Shown here: one piece after another, positions 55,755 to 64,000 of the stretch | Layout: the number at the start of each line of letters is the position of its first letter | Position numbering within the stretch: the first letter of the stretch is position 1 | From: CAWGET01 sp963821715 | GTDB lineage: Bacteria > Bacteroidota > Ignavibacteria > Ignavibacteriales > Melioribacteraceae | Assembly: GCA_963821715.1 (NCBI GenBank) | Contig: CAWGET010000001.1 | Coordinates: 62,001 to 126,000 of the forward strand | Length of the DNA: 64,000 nt | Direction: 5' to 3' | Notes under the pieces: generated by a model | Seen by the model: only the letters and a program-made list of their open reading frames with translations | Databases searched by the model: none | What the model was told of the DNA's origin: nothing | Made by a program: the position numbers and the translations under genes

Positions 55755-56747
55755 ATGAACTACAGAAAATTCGGCAAAACCGATCTTAAAGTTAGCGAAA
55801 TTGGATTTGGCGCCTGGGGAATTGGGGGTCCGGCGATGGCTGGTGATATTCCGATTGGATGGGGCGATGTGAATGATGAGACTTCTATTAAGGCGCTTAA
55901 AAAAGCTTATGATCTCGGAATTAATTTTTATGATACAGCAGATTTTTATGGACTGGGGCATTCCGAAGAATTGATTGGAAAAACTTTTAGCGATAATAAA
56001 GATGTAATAATCGCAACGAAAGTCGGACATCGTTTAGCAGAGGATAATTCGATTAAGTTGGATTATTCCAAAGATCATATTCTTAAAGCTTGTGAGGAAA
56101 GCCTTAGAAGATTGAAACGCGAAACTATCGATTATTATCAACTTCACAGCGCTAAGTTAGAGCATCTGCGCTCGGGCGATTGCATTGAGGCAATGCAGCA
56201 ATTAAAGAAAGAGGGAAAAATTAAATATTGGGGAATTTCACTCAATACTTTTAATCCTTATCCGGAAGCTAACTTTATGATGGATGATAAACTTGGTGAC
56301 GGATTTCAAGTTGTGTTTAATATAATCAATCAGCGTGCTTCGGCATTGATAAAAAAAGCCGGGAAAGAAGGCTACGGAATAATTGCCCGAATGCCTCTGC
56401 AATTCGGCTTGTTAACAGGCAAGTTTTCTAAGGATTCAACTTTTGAAGAGAATGATCATAGAAGATTCCGGTTAACGCAAGATATTCTTGAGCGATCACT
56501 TGAAGATCTTGAACCCATTTGGGAAATTGCTGAGAAACATAATATTCCAAAAACCTCATTAAGCTTATCGTATATTCTGTATCATCCTGAAATCTCAACA
56601 GTTATACCGGGAATTAAAACTCCTGATCAGGCTATTAAGAATACTTCTAATCTGATTCACCTTAAAAAGGAAGATAAGGATAAAGTTTGCTCAGTATATG
56701 ATAATAGATTTACTTCTTTATTAAATTACATGGAGCAAGCTGGATAG
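55755..56747 (+). CDS. Aldo/keto reductase
   Basis: 330 residues, a TIM-barrel AKR with catalytic Asp/Tyr (NFYDTADFYGLGHSEE), Lys (IIATKVGHR) and His (YYQLHSAKL). The opening KFGKTDLKVSEIGFGAWGIG is typical of the AKR11/12-like group. It reduces carbonyls with NADPH; substrate unknown. GAGGAGC precedes the ATG. A TTCTTTA-TTCG-TAAAGAA hairpin (56761-56778) lies after the stop. Confidence 0.9.
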   Translation: MNYRKFGKTDLKVSEIGFGAWGIGGPAMAGDIPIGWGDVNDETSIKALKKAYDLGINFYDTADFYGLGHSEELIGKTFSDNKDVIIATKVGHRLAEDNSIKLDYSKDHILKACEESLRRLKRETIDYYQLHSAKLEHLRSGDCIEAMQQLKKEGKIKYWGISLNTFNPYPEANFMMDDKLGDGFQVVFNIINQRASALIKKAGKEGYGIIARMPLQFGLLTGKFSKDSTFEENDHRRFRLTQDILERSLEDLEPIWEIAEKHNIPKTSLSLSYILYHPEISTVIPGIKTPDQAIKNTSNLIHLKKEDKDKVCSVYDNRFTSLLNYMEQAG

Positions 56748-56848
56748 ATAAAGCGGGAAGTTCTTTATTCGTAAAGAAAATAAAAAATAGTTATTAATTG
56801 TCTTGAGGAATTATTAAAAACAGGATATACACATCTTGTGAGGAAAAA

Positions 56849-58321
56849 ATGAAAAAGATAATATTTTTGATTCTTATTTTAGGAATTTTCAGTTTACTTT
56901 ATCCTCAAACAGAAATACCAATTTCTGATGATACTGAGGCCTGTATTGAATGTCACGAATCAGTATCGCCAGGGATAGTAAACGACTGGAAAAACAGTAG
57001 ACATTCAAAAATTTCTTTAACACAAGCTTTTACAAAGAAGAAATTAGAGCGGAGAATTTCAATAACAGAGATGCCAGACTCTGATTCGAACAAGTTTTCT
57101 GTTGGCTGTTTTGAGTGCCATGGATTAAATCCGGATTCCCACGATGATAACTTCGAGCATTTTGGATATAAAATCAATGTGATAGTCTCGCCGAATGATT
57201 GTGCATCTTGCCATCCCGAGGAGGTAGGGCAATATATACAAAGTAAGAAAGGATTTGCGTATCATAATCTTGCGGATAATCCGGTTTATTCTGCTTTGGT
57301 CTCCACAATAATAAGCTTAAAAAATTATGAAAACGGCGGCGTTCACTATCTTGATCCGACTCAGAATTCTAATAACGAAACCTGCTACGCCTGCCACGGA
57401 ACAAAAGTTGAAGTTGCCGGGATGAAGACTATAGATTCGGAGATGGGCGAAATAGAAGTCCCGGAATTGACTAACTATCCGAATATGGGAGTCGGTAGGC
57501 TAAATCCGGACGGAAGCCGCGGAAGCTGCGCCGCTTGCCATTCAAGGCACAGTTTTTCGATTGAAGTTGCGCGCAAACCCTACACGTGCCGCCAGTGCCA
57601 TTTGGAACCCGACGTTCCCGCATATAAAATCTATAAGGAGAGCAAGCACGGCAATCTCTTCGATTCAAAAAATCAGGATTTTAACTGGACTAACGTTCCC
57701 TGGAAAATAGGTGAAGATTTTACGGCTCCAACTTGCGCAGTATGCCACAATGCGGAAATCGTTTCTCCGGATGGAGAAATAATTGCGGAAAGAACCCACG
57801 ATTTTTCCGGACGGCTCTGGGTTAGAATTTTCGGCTTAATTTATTCACATCCGCAGCCTGATACCGGTAATACTTCCGTTATAGAAAACGCAGATGGACT
57901 TCCGCTTCCTACAACATTCTTAAACGAACGCGCGGAAAAATTTCTGATCAACGATTCGGCGCAAACGATTAGGAAAGAAAAAATGAAATCGGTTTGCGCT
58001 TCCTGCCATTCCACAAGTTGGACTCTCGCGCATTTTGATAAAATTGATAAAACAAACAGCGAGACAGATGAAATGGTGAAAACGGCAACTCTTCTACTTG
58101 ACGACGCCTGGGAGAATGGAATCGCGGATAAAGAAAATCCTTTTGACGAAGCGATTGAACAAGCCTGGATAAAGCAGTGGCTTTTCTACGCAAATTCGGT
58201 AAGACATGGGACAGCGATGATGGGCCCCGATTATACATCATTTAAATTGGGCTGGTGGGAAATGACCGAAAACCTGATGAAAATGGAAGAGTTGAAAGAA
58301 ATAAAATCGGAAAAACAATAA
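56849..58321 (+). CDS. Octaheme c-type cytochrome, hydroxylamine oxidoreductase (HAO) family
   Basis: 490 residues with signal peptide (about 1-20) and eight CxxCH heme motifs at residues 32, 87, 118, 179, 227, 247, 296 and 383. The order and spacers (SRHSFSIEVARKPYTCRQCH, YKIYKESKHG, TAPTCAVCH) follow the octaheme HAO family. Members oxidise hydroxylamine or, in the anaerobic branch, reduce nitrite or other N-compounds. The deciding feature, the cross-linked Tyr of oxidising HAO, needs an alignment of the MMGPDYTSFKLGWWEM region. It acts in the periplasm. Cytochrome c maturation genes follow. Confidence 0.88.
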   Translation: MKKIIFLILILGIFSLLYPQTEIPISDDTEACIECHESVSPGIVNDWKNSRHSKISLTQAFTKKKLERRISITEMPDSDSNKFSVGCFECHGLNPDSHDDNFEHFGYKINVIVSPNDCASCHPEEVGQYIQSKKGFAYHNLADNPVYSALVSTIISLKNYENGGVHYLDPTQNSNNETCYACHGTKVEVAGMKTIDSEMGEIEVPELTNYPNMGVGRLNPDGSRGSCAACHSRHSFSIEVARKPYTCRQCHLEPDVPAYKIYKESKHGNLFDSKNQDFNWTNVPWKIGEDFTAPTCAVCHNAEIVSPDGEIIAERTHDFSGRLWVRIFGLIYSHPQPDTGNTSVIENADGLPLPTTFLNERAEKFLINDSAQTIRKEKMKSVCASCHSTSWTLAHFDKIDKTNSETDEMVKTATLLLDDAWENGIADKENPFDEAIEQAWIKQWLFYANSVRHGTAMMGPDYTSFKLGWWEMTENLMKMEELKEIKSEKQ

Positions 58322-58328
58322 AAGGAAG

Positions 58329-58361
58329 GGAGAGAGTAATATTAGCATAATTACTCTCTCC
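58329..58361 (+). terminator. Perfect 12-bp hairpin after the octaheme cytochrome gene
   Basis: GGAGAGAGTAAT (58329-58340), 9-nt loop, ATTACTCTCTCC (58350-58361). No T-tract follows on the plus strand; likely a 3'-end stabiliser or factor-aided terminator. Confidence 0.55.
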
Positions 58362-58695
58362 GTTCAATTAAAAAAAATCTAATATTTCGCGGGCAATCAA
58401 ATCTACAATTCAGGAGGCTCGAGATAAACACCTGATTTTCTCATATTGGCAGAAAAAATTCCAATACTCGGTAAAGGCATTCTTACGAAAATATTTCATT
58501 CAAAATGAAATTATGAACTGCTTACAGTATAGATGATAAAATGGTTTTTTATCCTTTATTTTTGAACTCGAAACAAACTTTCCGATTTTCATTACTAATT
58601 AATTCATAAATTTGTATTTTTCATTATTAAAATAAAAAAATCTTATTAGTTGGTCTGATTTTTGTATTAATGATTTACAAAGTAAAAAGGAAAAG
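58362..58695. other. Intergenic region between cytochrome and ccmC
   Basis: No ORF with a ribosome-binding site. A TAAATTTG box at 58607-58614 could be the ccmC promoter, but no TTG stands at the right distance. Nothing else recognised. Confidence 0.35.
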
Positions 58696-59400
58696 ATGAA
58701 CATAGTCTGGAAAATAATTTTATTCATTTTAATGACGTTCATTATTATAGCGGGTATTTCATTCCCCATTGTAAGTCAGCCGGAAGCTTGGTATCAGTTT
58801 CCGGTAATTCCGGGTTTGGAAGAAAAGGCTAAAATAATTTTCTTTCACGTTCCAACTGCGTGGCTTTCAGTTATAGCGTTTTTGATGACGATGATTTACG
58901 GAATAAAATATCTCGTAAAAAAAGATTTGGACGACGACGCGAAATCATTCGCCGCACTTCAGCTTGGAATGGTCTTCACAATATTGGCCACAGTAACAGG
59001 TTCAATATGGGCTAAGTTTACCTGGGGCGCTTTTTGGCATTGGGATCCGCGTGAAACAAGTATCTTTATTCTGTTGTTAATATATGGATCGTTATTCGCA
59101 TTGCGGTCAGCTTTAGAAAATGAAGATAAACGAGCCCGGCTTTCGGCGGTTTATTCAATTATCGCTTTCTTAACTGTGCCTTTTTTTATTTTTATTATGC
59201 CGCGAATTATGACCGGACTTCATCCGGGTTCGGCTAACGACGATACTTCGGGTCCGGTAGTTGATTTTCATATGGATGCGAATATGCAGTTAGTATTTTA
59301 TACTTCGCTCATCGCGTTTACGATACTTTATTTTTGGATGTGGCGAATTAATTATAAATCTTTAATTTTTAAAGATAAATTAGCTAAAAAATTAATCTGA
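58696..59400 (+). CDS. ccmC: Cytochrome c maturation protein CcmC (heme exporter/handler)
   Basis: 234 residues, six membrane helices. It has the heme-handling tryptophan-rich loop as WGAFWHWDPRETS and the His site in FFHVPTAWLS. CcmC passes heme to CcmE on the periplasmic side. AAAGGAAAAG precedes the ATG. It heads the cluster ccmC-ccmD-ccmE-ccmF; ccmA, ccmB, ccmG and ccmH are not in the window. Confidence 0.93.
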   Translation: MNIVWKIILFILMTFIIIAGISFPIVSQPEAWYQFPVIPGLEEKAKIIFFHVPTAWLSVIAFLMTMIYGIKYLVKKDLDDDAKSFAALQLGMVFTILATVTGSIWAKFTWGAFWHWDPRETSIFILLLIYGSLFALRSALENEDKRARLSAVYSIIAFLTVPFFIFIMPRIMTGLHPGSANDDTSGPVVDFHMDANMQLVFYTSLIAFTILYFWMWRINYKSLIFKDKLAKKLI

Positions 59401-59407
59401 GGTTTTC

Positions 59408-59569
59408 TTGGAAGGAATCTATAATTTTTTGTCTCAAAATTCTATATACATAGTTTTATTTATAGTTCTTACAATTTGGTTCGGTATTTTCATCTTCTTG
59501 TTTAATACCGACAAAAGATTAAAATCAATAGAGAATGAATTGAAGGAGAATTCGAGTTATGAAAAATAA
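59408..59569 (+). CDS. ccmD: CcmD-like small membrane protein
   Basis: 53 residues from a TTG at 59408, with GAGG 5 nt ahead. One membrane helix (about residues 15-35, SIYIVLFIVLTIWFGIFIF) and a charged tail (TDKRLKSIENELKEN) match CcmD proteins. It overlaps the ccmE start by 11 bp and stands 7 bp after ccmC, exactly where ccmD belongs. CcmD frees heme-loaded CcmE from CcmC. Its small size and rare start make it easy to miss. Confidence 0.75.
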   Translation: MEGIYNFLSQNSIYIVLFIVLTIWFGIFIFLFNTDKRLKSIENELKENSSYEK

Positions 59570-59969
59570 ATATATATTCGGTGGAATTATCATTGTTGTT
59601 TTCTTAGGATTGATGAGTTATCTATTCACACAAACCAACGTAAAATATCAGGAAGACTTCAGCCGGATTGAATCCACAAAAGGAAGAACCGTTAAAGCTG
59701 CCGGCGCCTGGGTTAAAGAAAAAAATTATTCTGTAGATAAAGAGAAGAATATTTTCTCTTTTTTTGTGAAGGATAATAACGGCAAGGAAATGAAAGTTGT
59801 TTACGAAGGAACAATACCAAACAATTTCGAAATTTCCACAAGCGTTGTTATTACTGGGCGTTACGAAAACGGTTATTTTCACGCGGATGAGATTCTTACA
59901 AAATGTCCGTCAAAATACGAAGGGGAAAGTTTTGATGAACATCCCGACAAAGTTCAAACCAAATCGTAG
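59559..59969 (+). CDS. ccmE: Cytochrome c maturation chaperone CcmE, CxxxY variant
   Basis: 136 residues: N-terminal membrane helix (about 6-24), OB-fold heme chaperone domain (about 35-115) and the heme site at 116-120, CPSKY. Most bacteria have HxxxY here, with His bound covalently to heme; Cys in its place is known from archaea and Desulfovibrio. It carries heme from CcmC to CcmF. AAGGAG lies ahead of the ATG. Confidence 0.92.
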   Translation: MKNKYIFGGIIIVVFLGLMSYLFTQTNVKYQEDFSRIESTKGRTVKAAGAWVKEKNYSVDKEKNIFSFFVKDNNGKEMKVVYEGTIPNNFEISTSVVITGRYENGYFHADEILTKCPSKYEGESFDEHPDKVQTKS

Positions 59970-59992
59970 TAAATTTTAAGAAAGGAATTTAG

Positions 59993-62407
59993 ATGGTAGG
60001 GAATATTTTAATTACTCTGGCTCTTCTGGCCAGTGTTTTCAGCATGATTATGTATTATTTAACTTTTAAGGGTTATAAAAATACTCTAAATATCGCGCGC
60101 CTCGGTTATCATGCGATGACAATTTTTGTTGTAGCCGCGAGCGCTCTTCTTCTTTACGCAATTTTAACCCATCAATACGAATATAAATATGTTTATAACT
60201 ACAGCGGCAGCGGGCTTCCGTTCGGGCTTCTGATGTCCACATTCTATGCCGGGCAGGAAGGAAGTTTTATGCTGTGGGTTCTCTTTAGTTCGATCATCGG
60301 ATTAATTTTGCTTGATTATACTTCCAAACGCGGAGAACTCGAACCGCGTGTTATGATGATATATTCCTCCATCACGATGTTTTTGCTTTTGATGGTTACG
60401 CCGCTCTTAAAAAGTCCTTTTGAATATATTTGGGTTGATCCAACATTTATTAATATTCAAAATATAAACAGATCTTTGGTGAATCTGCCTATGGTGCAGA
60501 ATTTTATATTCAGCGATCAATCGACGAATCAGCAGTTTATAAAAGTAGGAAAGGAATTATACGGTGCTTTAGTATCTAACGGTATTTCGCTGAACGAATT
60601 TATAGTTCAGGGGAAAGGTTTGAATCCGCTGCTTCAGAATTTCTGGATGCAGATCCATCCTCCTATTCTTTTTGTAGGCTTTGCGATGTCGGCTGTTCCG
60701 TTTGTTTTTGCTATTGCCGCTTTAATTAAAAATGAATATCAATCCTGGATAAAACAATCGCTGCCCTGGCTTTTGAGCGGTATGATGGTTCTTGGACTTG
60801 CTATAATGCTTGGAGGATATTGGGCTTACGGCGTTTTAGGCTGGGGAGGCTGGTGGGGCTGGGACCCGGTTGAGAATTCAAGTCTCGTACCCTGGATAGT
60901 GGGAGTAGCGCTTATTCATACAATGCTTATCCAGAAAAAAACTTATGAAAATGGTAAGAACGGAAGGTTTGTTAAGACTAATTTAATCCTTGCCGTAATG
61001 ACTTTTATACTTGTTATTTACAGTACATTCCTAACAAGAAGCGGAGTGTTGAGCGATTCCTCCGTACACTCGTTTGTTAGTCCGGGGATGCTGGTCTACT
61101 CATTTTTACTGCTCTTTATAATTACATTTACCGCTATTGGATTTATTGGGATTGCGATAAGATGGAAGAGTATGAATGAGCAGATTGATAGGGAAGAATC
61201 TGTATTTTCACGAGAACTCGCATTGTTTACAGGGTCGGCGGTTTTGATTGCTTCGGCAATTATTATTTTAGTCGGAACTTCGGCGCCTATTTTCGGTCAG
61301 TCAGTGGAAATTCGATTTTACAATGAGCTTAATCTGCCAATCGCAATTATCATCGGAATTGTAAACGGTTTAAGTCTTCTGCTGAAGTGGAAAGTTACGG
61401 AAAAAGGAGAGATTTGGAAACAGTCCAGATTTTCGGTAATCGCTACGGTTGCCGCGACTCTGCTTGTTATATTTATCGGACAAGTTTACGACATAATGCT
61501 TATAATTTTTACATTAGCTTCAATGTTCGCACTCTTTGTCAATCTCGAAATCGCATACCGCATTGTTCGAGGCAGAAAGTTATTTCTCGGTGCTTCCGTT
61601 TCTCATATCGGTGTAGCTATTTTCTTTTTAGGAATTATCGCTACCGGCGGTTTTACAAAGGATAAAAGAATCGATCTTGAAAGGGGAAAAACTGTCGAAG
61701 TATTCGGACATAATTTAACTTTTACAGGTTATAAACCGATAGAAAACGGCGCTAAGTATGCTTTTAATGTTGAAGTTAAAAAAGGTGATAACTCAGATGT
61801 AATTTCACCCGTAATGTACTTTAGCGATTTTAACAATGGTTTGATGCGCGAACCGGACATCTTAAATAAATTTACAAGCGATTTCTATATCTCGCCGCTG
61901 GGTTATGAAGACGGTACAAACCAGGACCAACATAACCATGGTGAAACTGTGGCGCTTGGAAAAGGCGAGGCTTTTGAGTTTAACGGCGCGAGAATTTATT
62001 TCGCCGAATTTAACTTTCCGCAAGAATCTATGGACGCAATGATGCGCGGCGAACAGTTTGCTATCGGCGCAAAATTGGACGTTTCGTTTAACGGGAACAC
62101 TTATCAGGTTGAGCCGAAAATGAGAAGCGGTAAAGAGGGAAAAGTATTCGTTGGCGCAGACATCCCCGAAGCAAATCTTAAAATCGATTTAATTAATTTA
62201 AATGCCGGAGGAAAAGTCGATCTCCGGTTCTCAGCTTTGGATGATGTTCATCCGGAAGATGAAGTTAATTTTGATCAACCGAAAGAAGTTTTTTCTGTTG
62301 AAGCCAGTGTTAAACCCTTTATTGGATTAGTCTGGTGGGGAACTATAATTATTGTAATCGGATTTATAATTTCTACAGTAAGAAGAAAGAAAGAATCAAT
62401 GAGATAA
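59993..62407 (+). CDS. ccmF: Cytochrome c heme lyase subunit CcmF
   Basis: 804 residues with about fourteen membrane helices, the tryptophan-rich WGGWWGWDPVENSSLVPW motif and conserved His residues around HPPILFVGFAMS. The last 230 residues include a large periplasmic loop (about 560-775), longer than in E. coli CcmF. CcmF reduces and attaches heme to CxxCH apocytochromes, such as the octaheme protein upstream. AAAGGAA precedes the ATG. Confidence 0.94.
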   Translation: MVGNILITLALLASVFSMIMYYLTFKGYKNTLNIARLGYHAMTIFVVAASALLLYAILTHQYEYKYVYNYSGSGLPFGLLMSTFYAGQEGSFMLWVLFSSIIGLILLDYTSKRGELEPRVMMIYSSITMFLLLMVTPLLKSPFEYIWVDPTFINIQNINRSLVNLPMVQNFIFSDQSTNQQFIKVGKELYGALVSNGISLNEFIVQGKGLNPLLQNFWMQIHPPILFVGFAMSAVPFVFAIAALIKNEYQSWIKQSLPWLLSGMMVLGLAIMLGGYWAYGVLGWGGWWGWDPVENSSLVPWIVGVALIHTMLIQKKTYENGKNGRFVKTNLILAVMTFILVIYSTFLTRSGVLSDSSVHSFVSPGMLVYSFLLLFIITFTAIGFIGIAIRWKSMNEQIDREESVFSRELALFTGSAVLIASAIIILVGTSAPIFGQSVEIRFYNELNLPIAIIIGIVNGLSLLLKWKVTEKGEIWKQSRFSVIATVAATLLVIFIGQVYDIMLIIFTLASMFALFVNLEIAYRIVRGRKLFLGASVSHIGVAIFFLGIIATGGFTKDKRIDLERGKTVEVFGHNLTFTGYKPIENGAKYAFNVEVKKGDNSDVISPVMYFSDFNNGLMREPDILNKFTSDFYISPLGYEDGTNQDQHNHGETVALGKGEAFEFNGARIYFAEFNFPQESMDAMMRGEQFAIGAKLDVSFNGNTYQVEPKMRSGKEGKVFVGADIPEANLKIDLINLNAGGKVDLRFSALDDVHPEDEVNFDQPKEVFSVEASVKPFIGLVWWGTIIIVIGFIISTVRRKKESMR

Positions 62408-62542
62408 AGCTGTATCTAATTGAAGTCACTTTTTCAATAAAAGTGAACATTGCAGTAAACTTATATCGAATTTTATAGTGAAAAATCAATTCTTTTTTGG
62501 CATTTTGTTTGCAAGATTGATTCAAATTATTCAGAGATTGAA

Positions 62543-63181
62543 ATGAAAAAATTATTTGTTGTTTTAGTGTTTTTACCGGCTGCGATTTTCGCACAAATGA
62601 GTTCTTCATCAATTAAATTCGGCACTTTTAATCCTGGTGCTACCGACGGCGGCTTTATAATCGGTTACGAAAACATTAAACACGCCGATCCGAATTTCGG
62701 TTACGGTTGGAGTATCGATTGGTTTAATAAAAATTACGTTGATAGAGGTTTGGAAAGTAAAATCGATGAAGAGTTCGGAATTCCCGGCGGGACGACCAAT
62801 GAACTTCGTGCGAAAACTAATCTGCACGAATTCCCGATTCTTTTCAATGTGAATGGAACATTTCCGGCATCTCCGCAGATCAATGTTTACGTTACCGGCG
62901 GCGTGGGTGCGGAATTTTTATTGATACGATACAAAAATTTTATCAATCCCGATGAGAACGAGTTTAAAGGCGCTTTCGATTTTAACTGGCGTTTTGGTTT
63001 CGGAGCTAATTTTGTTATCGGAAGAAGAAGTGATATTATAGCCGAAATAACTTATCATTCTTCTTCGCCTAGCTGGACTTACGAGGTGGAAGATAAAGAT
63101 AATAATATTCAGCGGACATTTGAGCGAACTTTTGATATGAGCGGAATTATGGCTCGTATCGGGTTCAGGTTTTATCATTAA
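62543..63181 (+). CDS. Outer-membrane beta-barrel-like protein
   Basis: 212 residues with signal peptide (about 1-17, AIFAQ). Beta-strand pattern throughout, with Gly and aromatic residues alternating (GGFIIGYENI, YVTGGVGAEFLLIRY, DFNWRFGFGANFVIG) and a terminal strand ending MARIGFRFYH, typical of outer-membrane barrels of eight to ten strands. Role unknown. It stands alone after ccmF; a 28-bp palindrome covers its stop codon. Confidence 0.65.
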   Translation: MKKLFVVLVFLPAAIFAQMSSSSIKFGTFNPGATDGGFIIGYENIKHADPNFGYGWSIDWFNKNYVDRGLESKIDEEFGIPGGTTNELRAKTNLHEFPILFNVNGTFPASPQINVYVTGGVGAEFLLIRYKNFINPDENEFKGAFDFNWRFGFGANFVIGRRSDIIAEITYHSSSPSWTYEVEDKDNNIQRTFERTFDMSGIMARIGFRFYH

Positions 63182-63198
63182 TACGTATTAATGATAAA
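63171..63198. repeat. Perfect 28-bp palindrome over a stop codon
   Basis: The two 14-bp arms (left arm TTTATCATTAATAC, right arm its exact complement) meet at CG 63184/63185 without a loop. The stop TAA at 63179-63181 is inside. It is followed by another hairpin at 63214. Confidence 0.8.
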
Positions 63199-63213
63199 TA
63201 GAAGTTAATTTAT

Positions 63214-63239
63214 GGGGATAAAGAAATAATATTATCCCC
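63214..63239 (+). terminator. Hairpin downstream of the beta-barrel gene
   Basis: GGGGATAA (63214-63221), 10-nt loop, TTATCCCC (63232-63239). No T-tract. Likely 3'-end structure for the beta-barrel gene. Confidence 0.5.
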
Positions 63240-63411
63240 TTGGGATTCCTTTGCAGGTTCCAATCTACAAGTTGCAATATTTCATCCTTTCAGTATTGAG
63301 GGCTGATGTTTACTTGAAACTTAATTCGCAAATTGATTCGATGCGGTTTATCTTTTACCGTCTCACTTGGCCCGGCGTAGTCGGAGACGAAGCAGAAACA
63401 TCCCACTTAAA

Positions 63412-64000
63412 TTATTTCCAATCCACGATAAATGGCATTCTCATTTGGATTCCGTTTAAGTTTTTCAATGCTTCAACTTGTTTATAGACTTTATACTCAT
63501 CCCCAAGATTATTCTTCAAAACCGCAACACTCACTTCTGTAGTAAACGCATCGAACAATTTTTCTATCGGATTTTTTAATCTCGGGAATTCATATAATTT
63601 ATACTCGGAGAGGTCAGCCATTCCCGCTGCAATTCCGATGGCGTCGTCCAATCCGCCTAGCGCATCCACAAGGCCAATTTCCTGCGCCTGCATTCCATTG
63701 TAAATTCGTCCTTGCGCAATTTCATCAATTTCCCTGAAAGACATTTTTCTGCCCTTCGCTACTTTTGTGACAAAATTTTCATAAACGAAATCAACTTCTT
63801 TCTGAATAATGATTTTTTCTTCCTCTGATAAAGGGCGGGTTACAGGGATATAATCGGAAAATTTACCCGTTTTAACTCTGTCGAAGGTTATTCCTAATTT
63901 ATCGTTAAAGAAATTTTGCATATTCGGAATGATCCCAAAAACTCCGATCGATCCCGTCAATGTATTCGGCTGCGCAATAATCGAGTCTGCAGGGGCTGCG
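63412..64000 (-). CDS. sppA: Signal peptide peptidase SppA (S49 family), C-terminal part, cut by window edge
   Basis: The frame is open to base 64000, so the N-terminal part with the Ser nucleophile lies outside. The visible 195 residues start with ADSIIAQPNTLTGSIGVFG, the S49 core just after the active Ser, and continue through GRIYNGMQAQEIGLVDALGG, the usual SppA C-terminal region. SppA degrades leftover signal peptides in the membrane. The TTG at 63960 is an internal codon. Confidence 0.92.
   Translation of the reverse strand, partial: AAPADSIIAQPNTLTGSIGVFGIIPNMQNFFNDKLGITFDRVKTGKFSDYIPVTRPLSEEEKIIIQKEVDFVYENFVTKVAKGRKMSFREIDEIAQGRIYNGMQAQEIGLVDALGGLDDAIGIAAGMADLSEYKLYEFPRLKNPIEKLFDAFTTEVSVAVLKNNLGDEYKVYKQVEALKNLNGIQMRMPFIVDWK

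Noticed and set aside
63251..63487. 78-codon plus-strand ORF before and into sppA
   Set aside because: Opposite the well-supported sppA frame, no ribosome-binding site, no family features.

Overview
The window is AT-rich bacterial chromosome. It most likely comes from the Ignavibacteriota / Bacteroidota-Chlorobi side of the tree. Two secreted proteins end in the type IX secretion sorting domain (NYPNPFNP motif). Two promoters fit the Bacteroidota-type pattern TTG - about 20 nt - TAnnTTTG. Gene content (MutS2, GldE-like CNNM/CorC protein, paired ExbD proteins, FadL porin, NhaC with a leader) agrees. No tRNA, rRNA, phage, transposase or CRISPR locus was seen; the only RNA gene found is the small SRP RNA.

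Layout. 1-1502: end of a PQQ-propeller gene and an envelope protein. 1497-2020: a four-helix-bundle gene between inverted arrays of a 13-bp repeat. 2020-8417: DNA polymerase I (minus), a lipoprotein nuclease, an SDR enzyme and an ExbB-ExbD-ExbD proton-channel operon. 8509-13842: a tightly packed operon of yqeY, cvpA, mutS2, biotin carboxylase and biotin carrier. 13955-23368: LysM/BON protein, FadL porin, SSB, then a CNNM-small membrane protein-MlaD-GGT-AcpS run, and HtpG. 23473-32715: a DnaQ/UvrC-like fusion nuclease, a LamG T9SS cargo, SRP RNA, an NhaC antiporter, UvrC and GlgC. 32834-34546: an M1 peptidase.

34870-45576 is the most unusual block. Two glutamate dehydrogenase paralogues are each followed by a roughly 1000-residue protein. 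That protein joins two receiver-like domains to a PEP/pyruvate-binding (PPDK_N) domain but shows no phosphohistidine or PEP-barrel domain. A third dehydrogenase of another subfamily and a zinc-ribbon protein lie between the copies. By the residues that set coenzyme choice in clostridial GDH, copy 1 looks NAD-type and copy 2 NADP-type. I suggest the large proteins are phospho-regulated partners linking carbon and nitrogen metabolism; this is inference. The second copy is also flanked by arrays of the 13-bp repeat.

45974-64000: an aminotransferase, an M16 peptidase, a frameshifted T9SS cargo gene, a YifB ATPase, a PAS histidine kinase, Rex with a near-consensus Rex operator before its own gene, a hemerythrin, an aldo/keto reductase, an octaheme HAO-family cytochrome c, and cytochrome c maturation genes ccmC-D-E-F. 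The CcmE has a Cys (CxxxY) in place of the usual heme-binding His. A beta-barrel-like protein and a truncated SppA peptidase close the window. Rex, hemerythrin, multiheme cytochrome and Ccm together suggest an anaerobic or microaerobic respiratory lifestyle.
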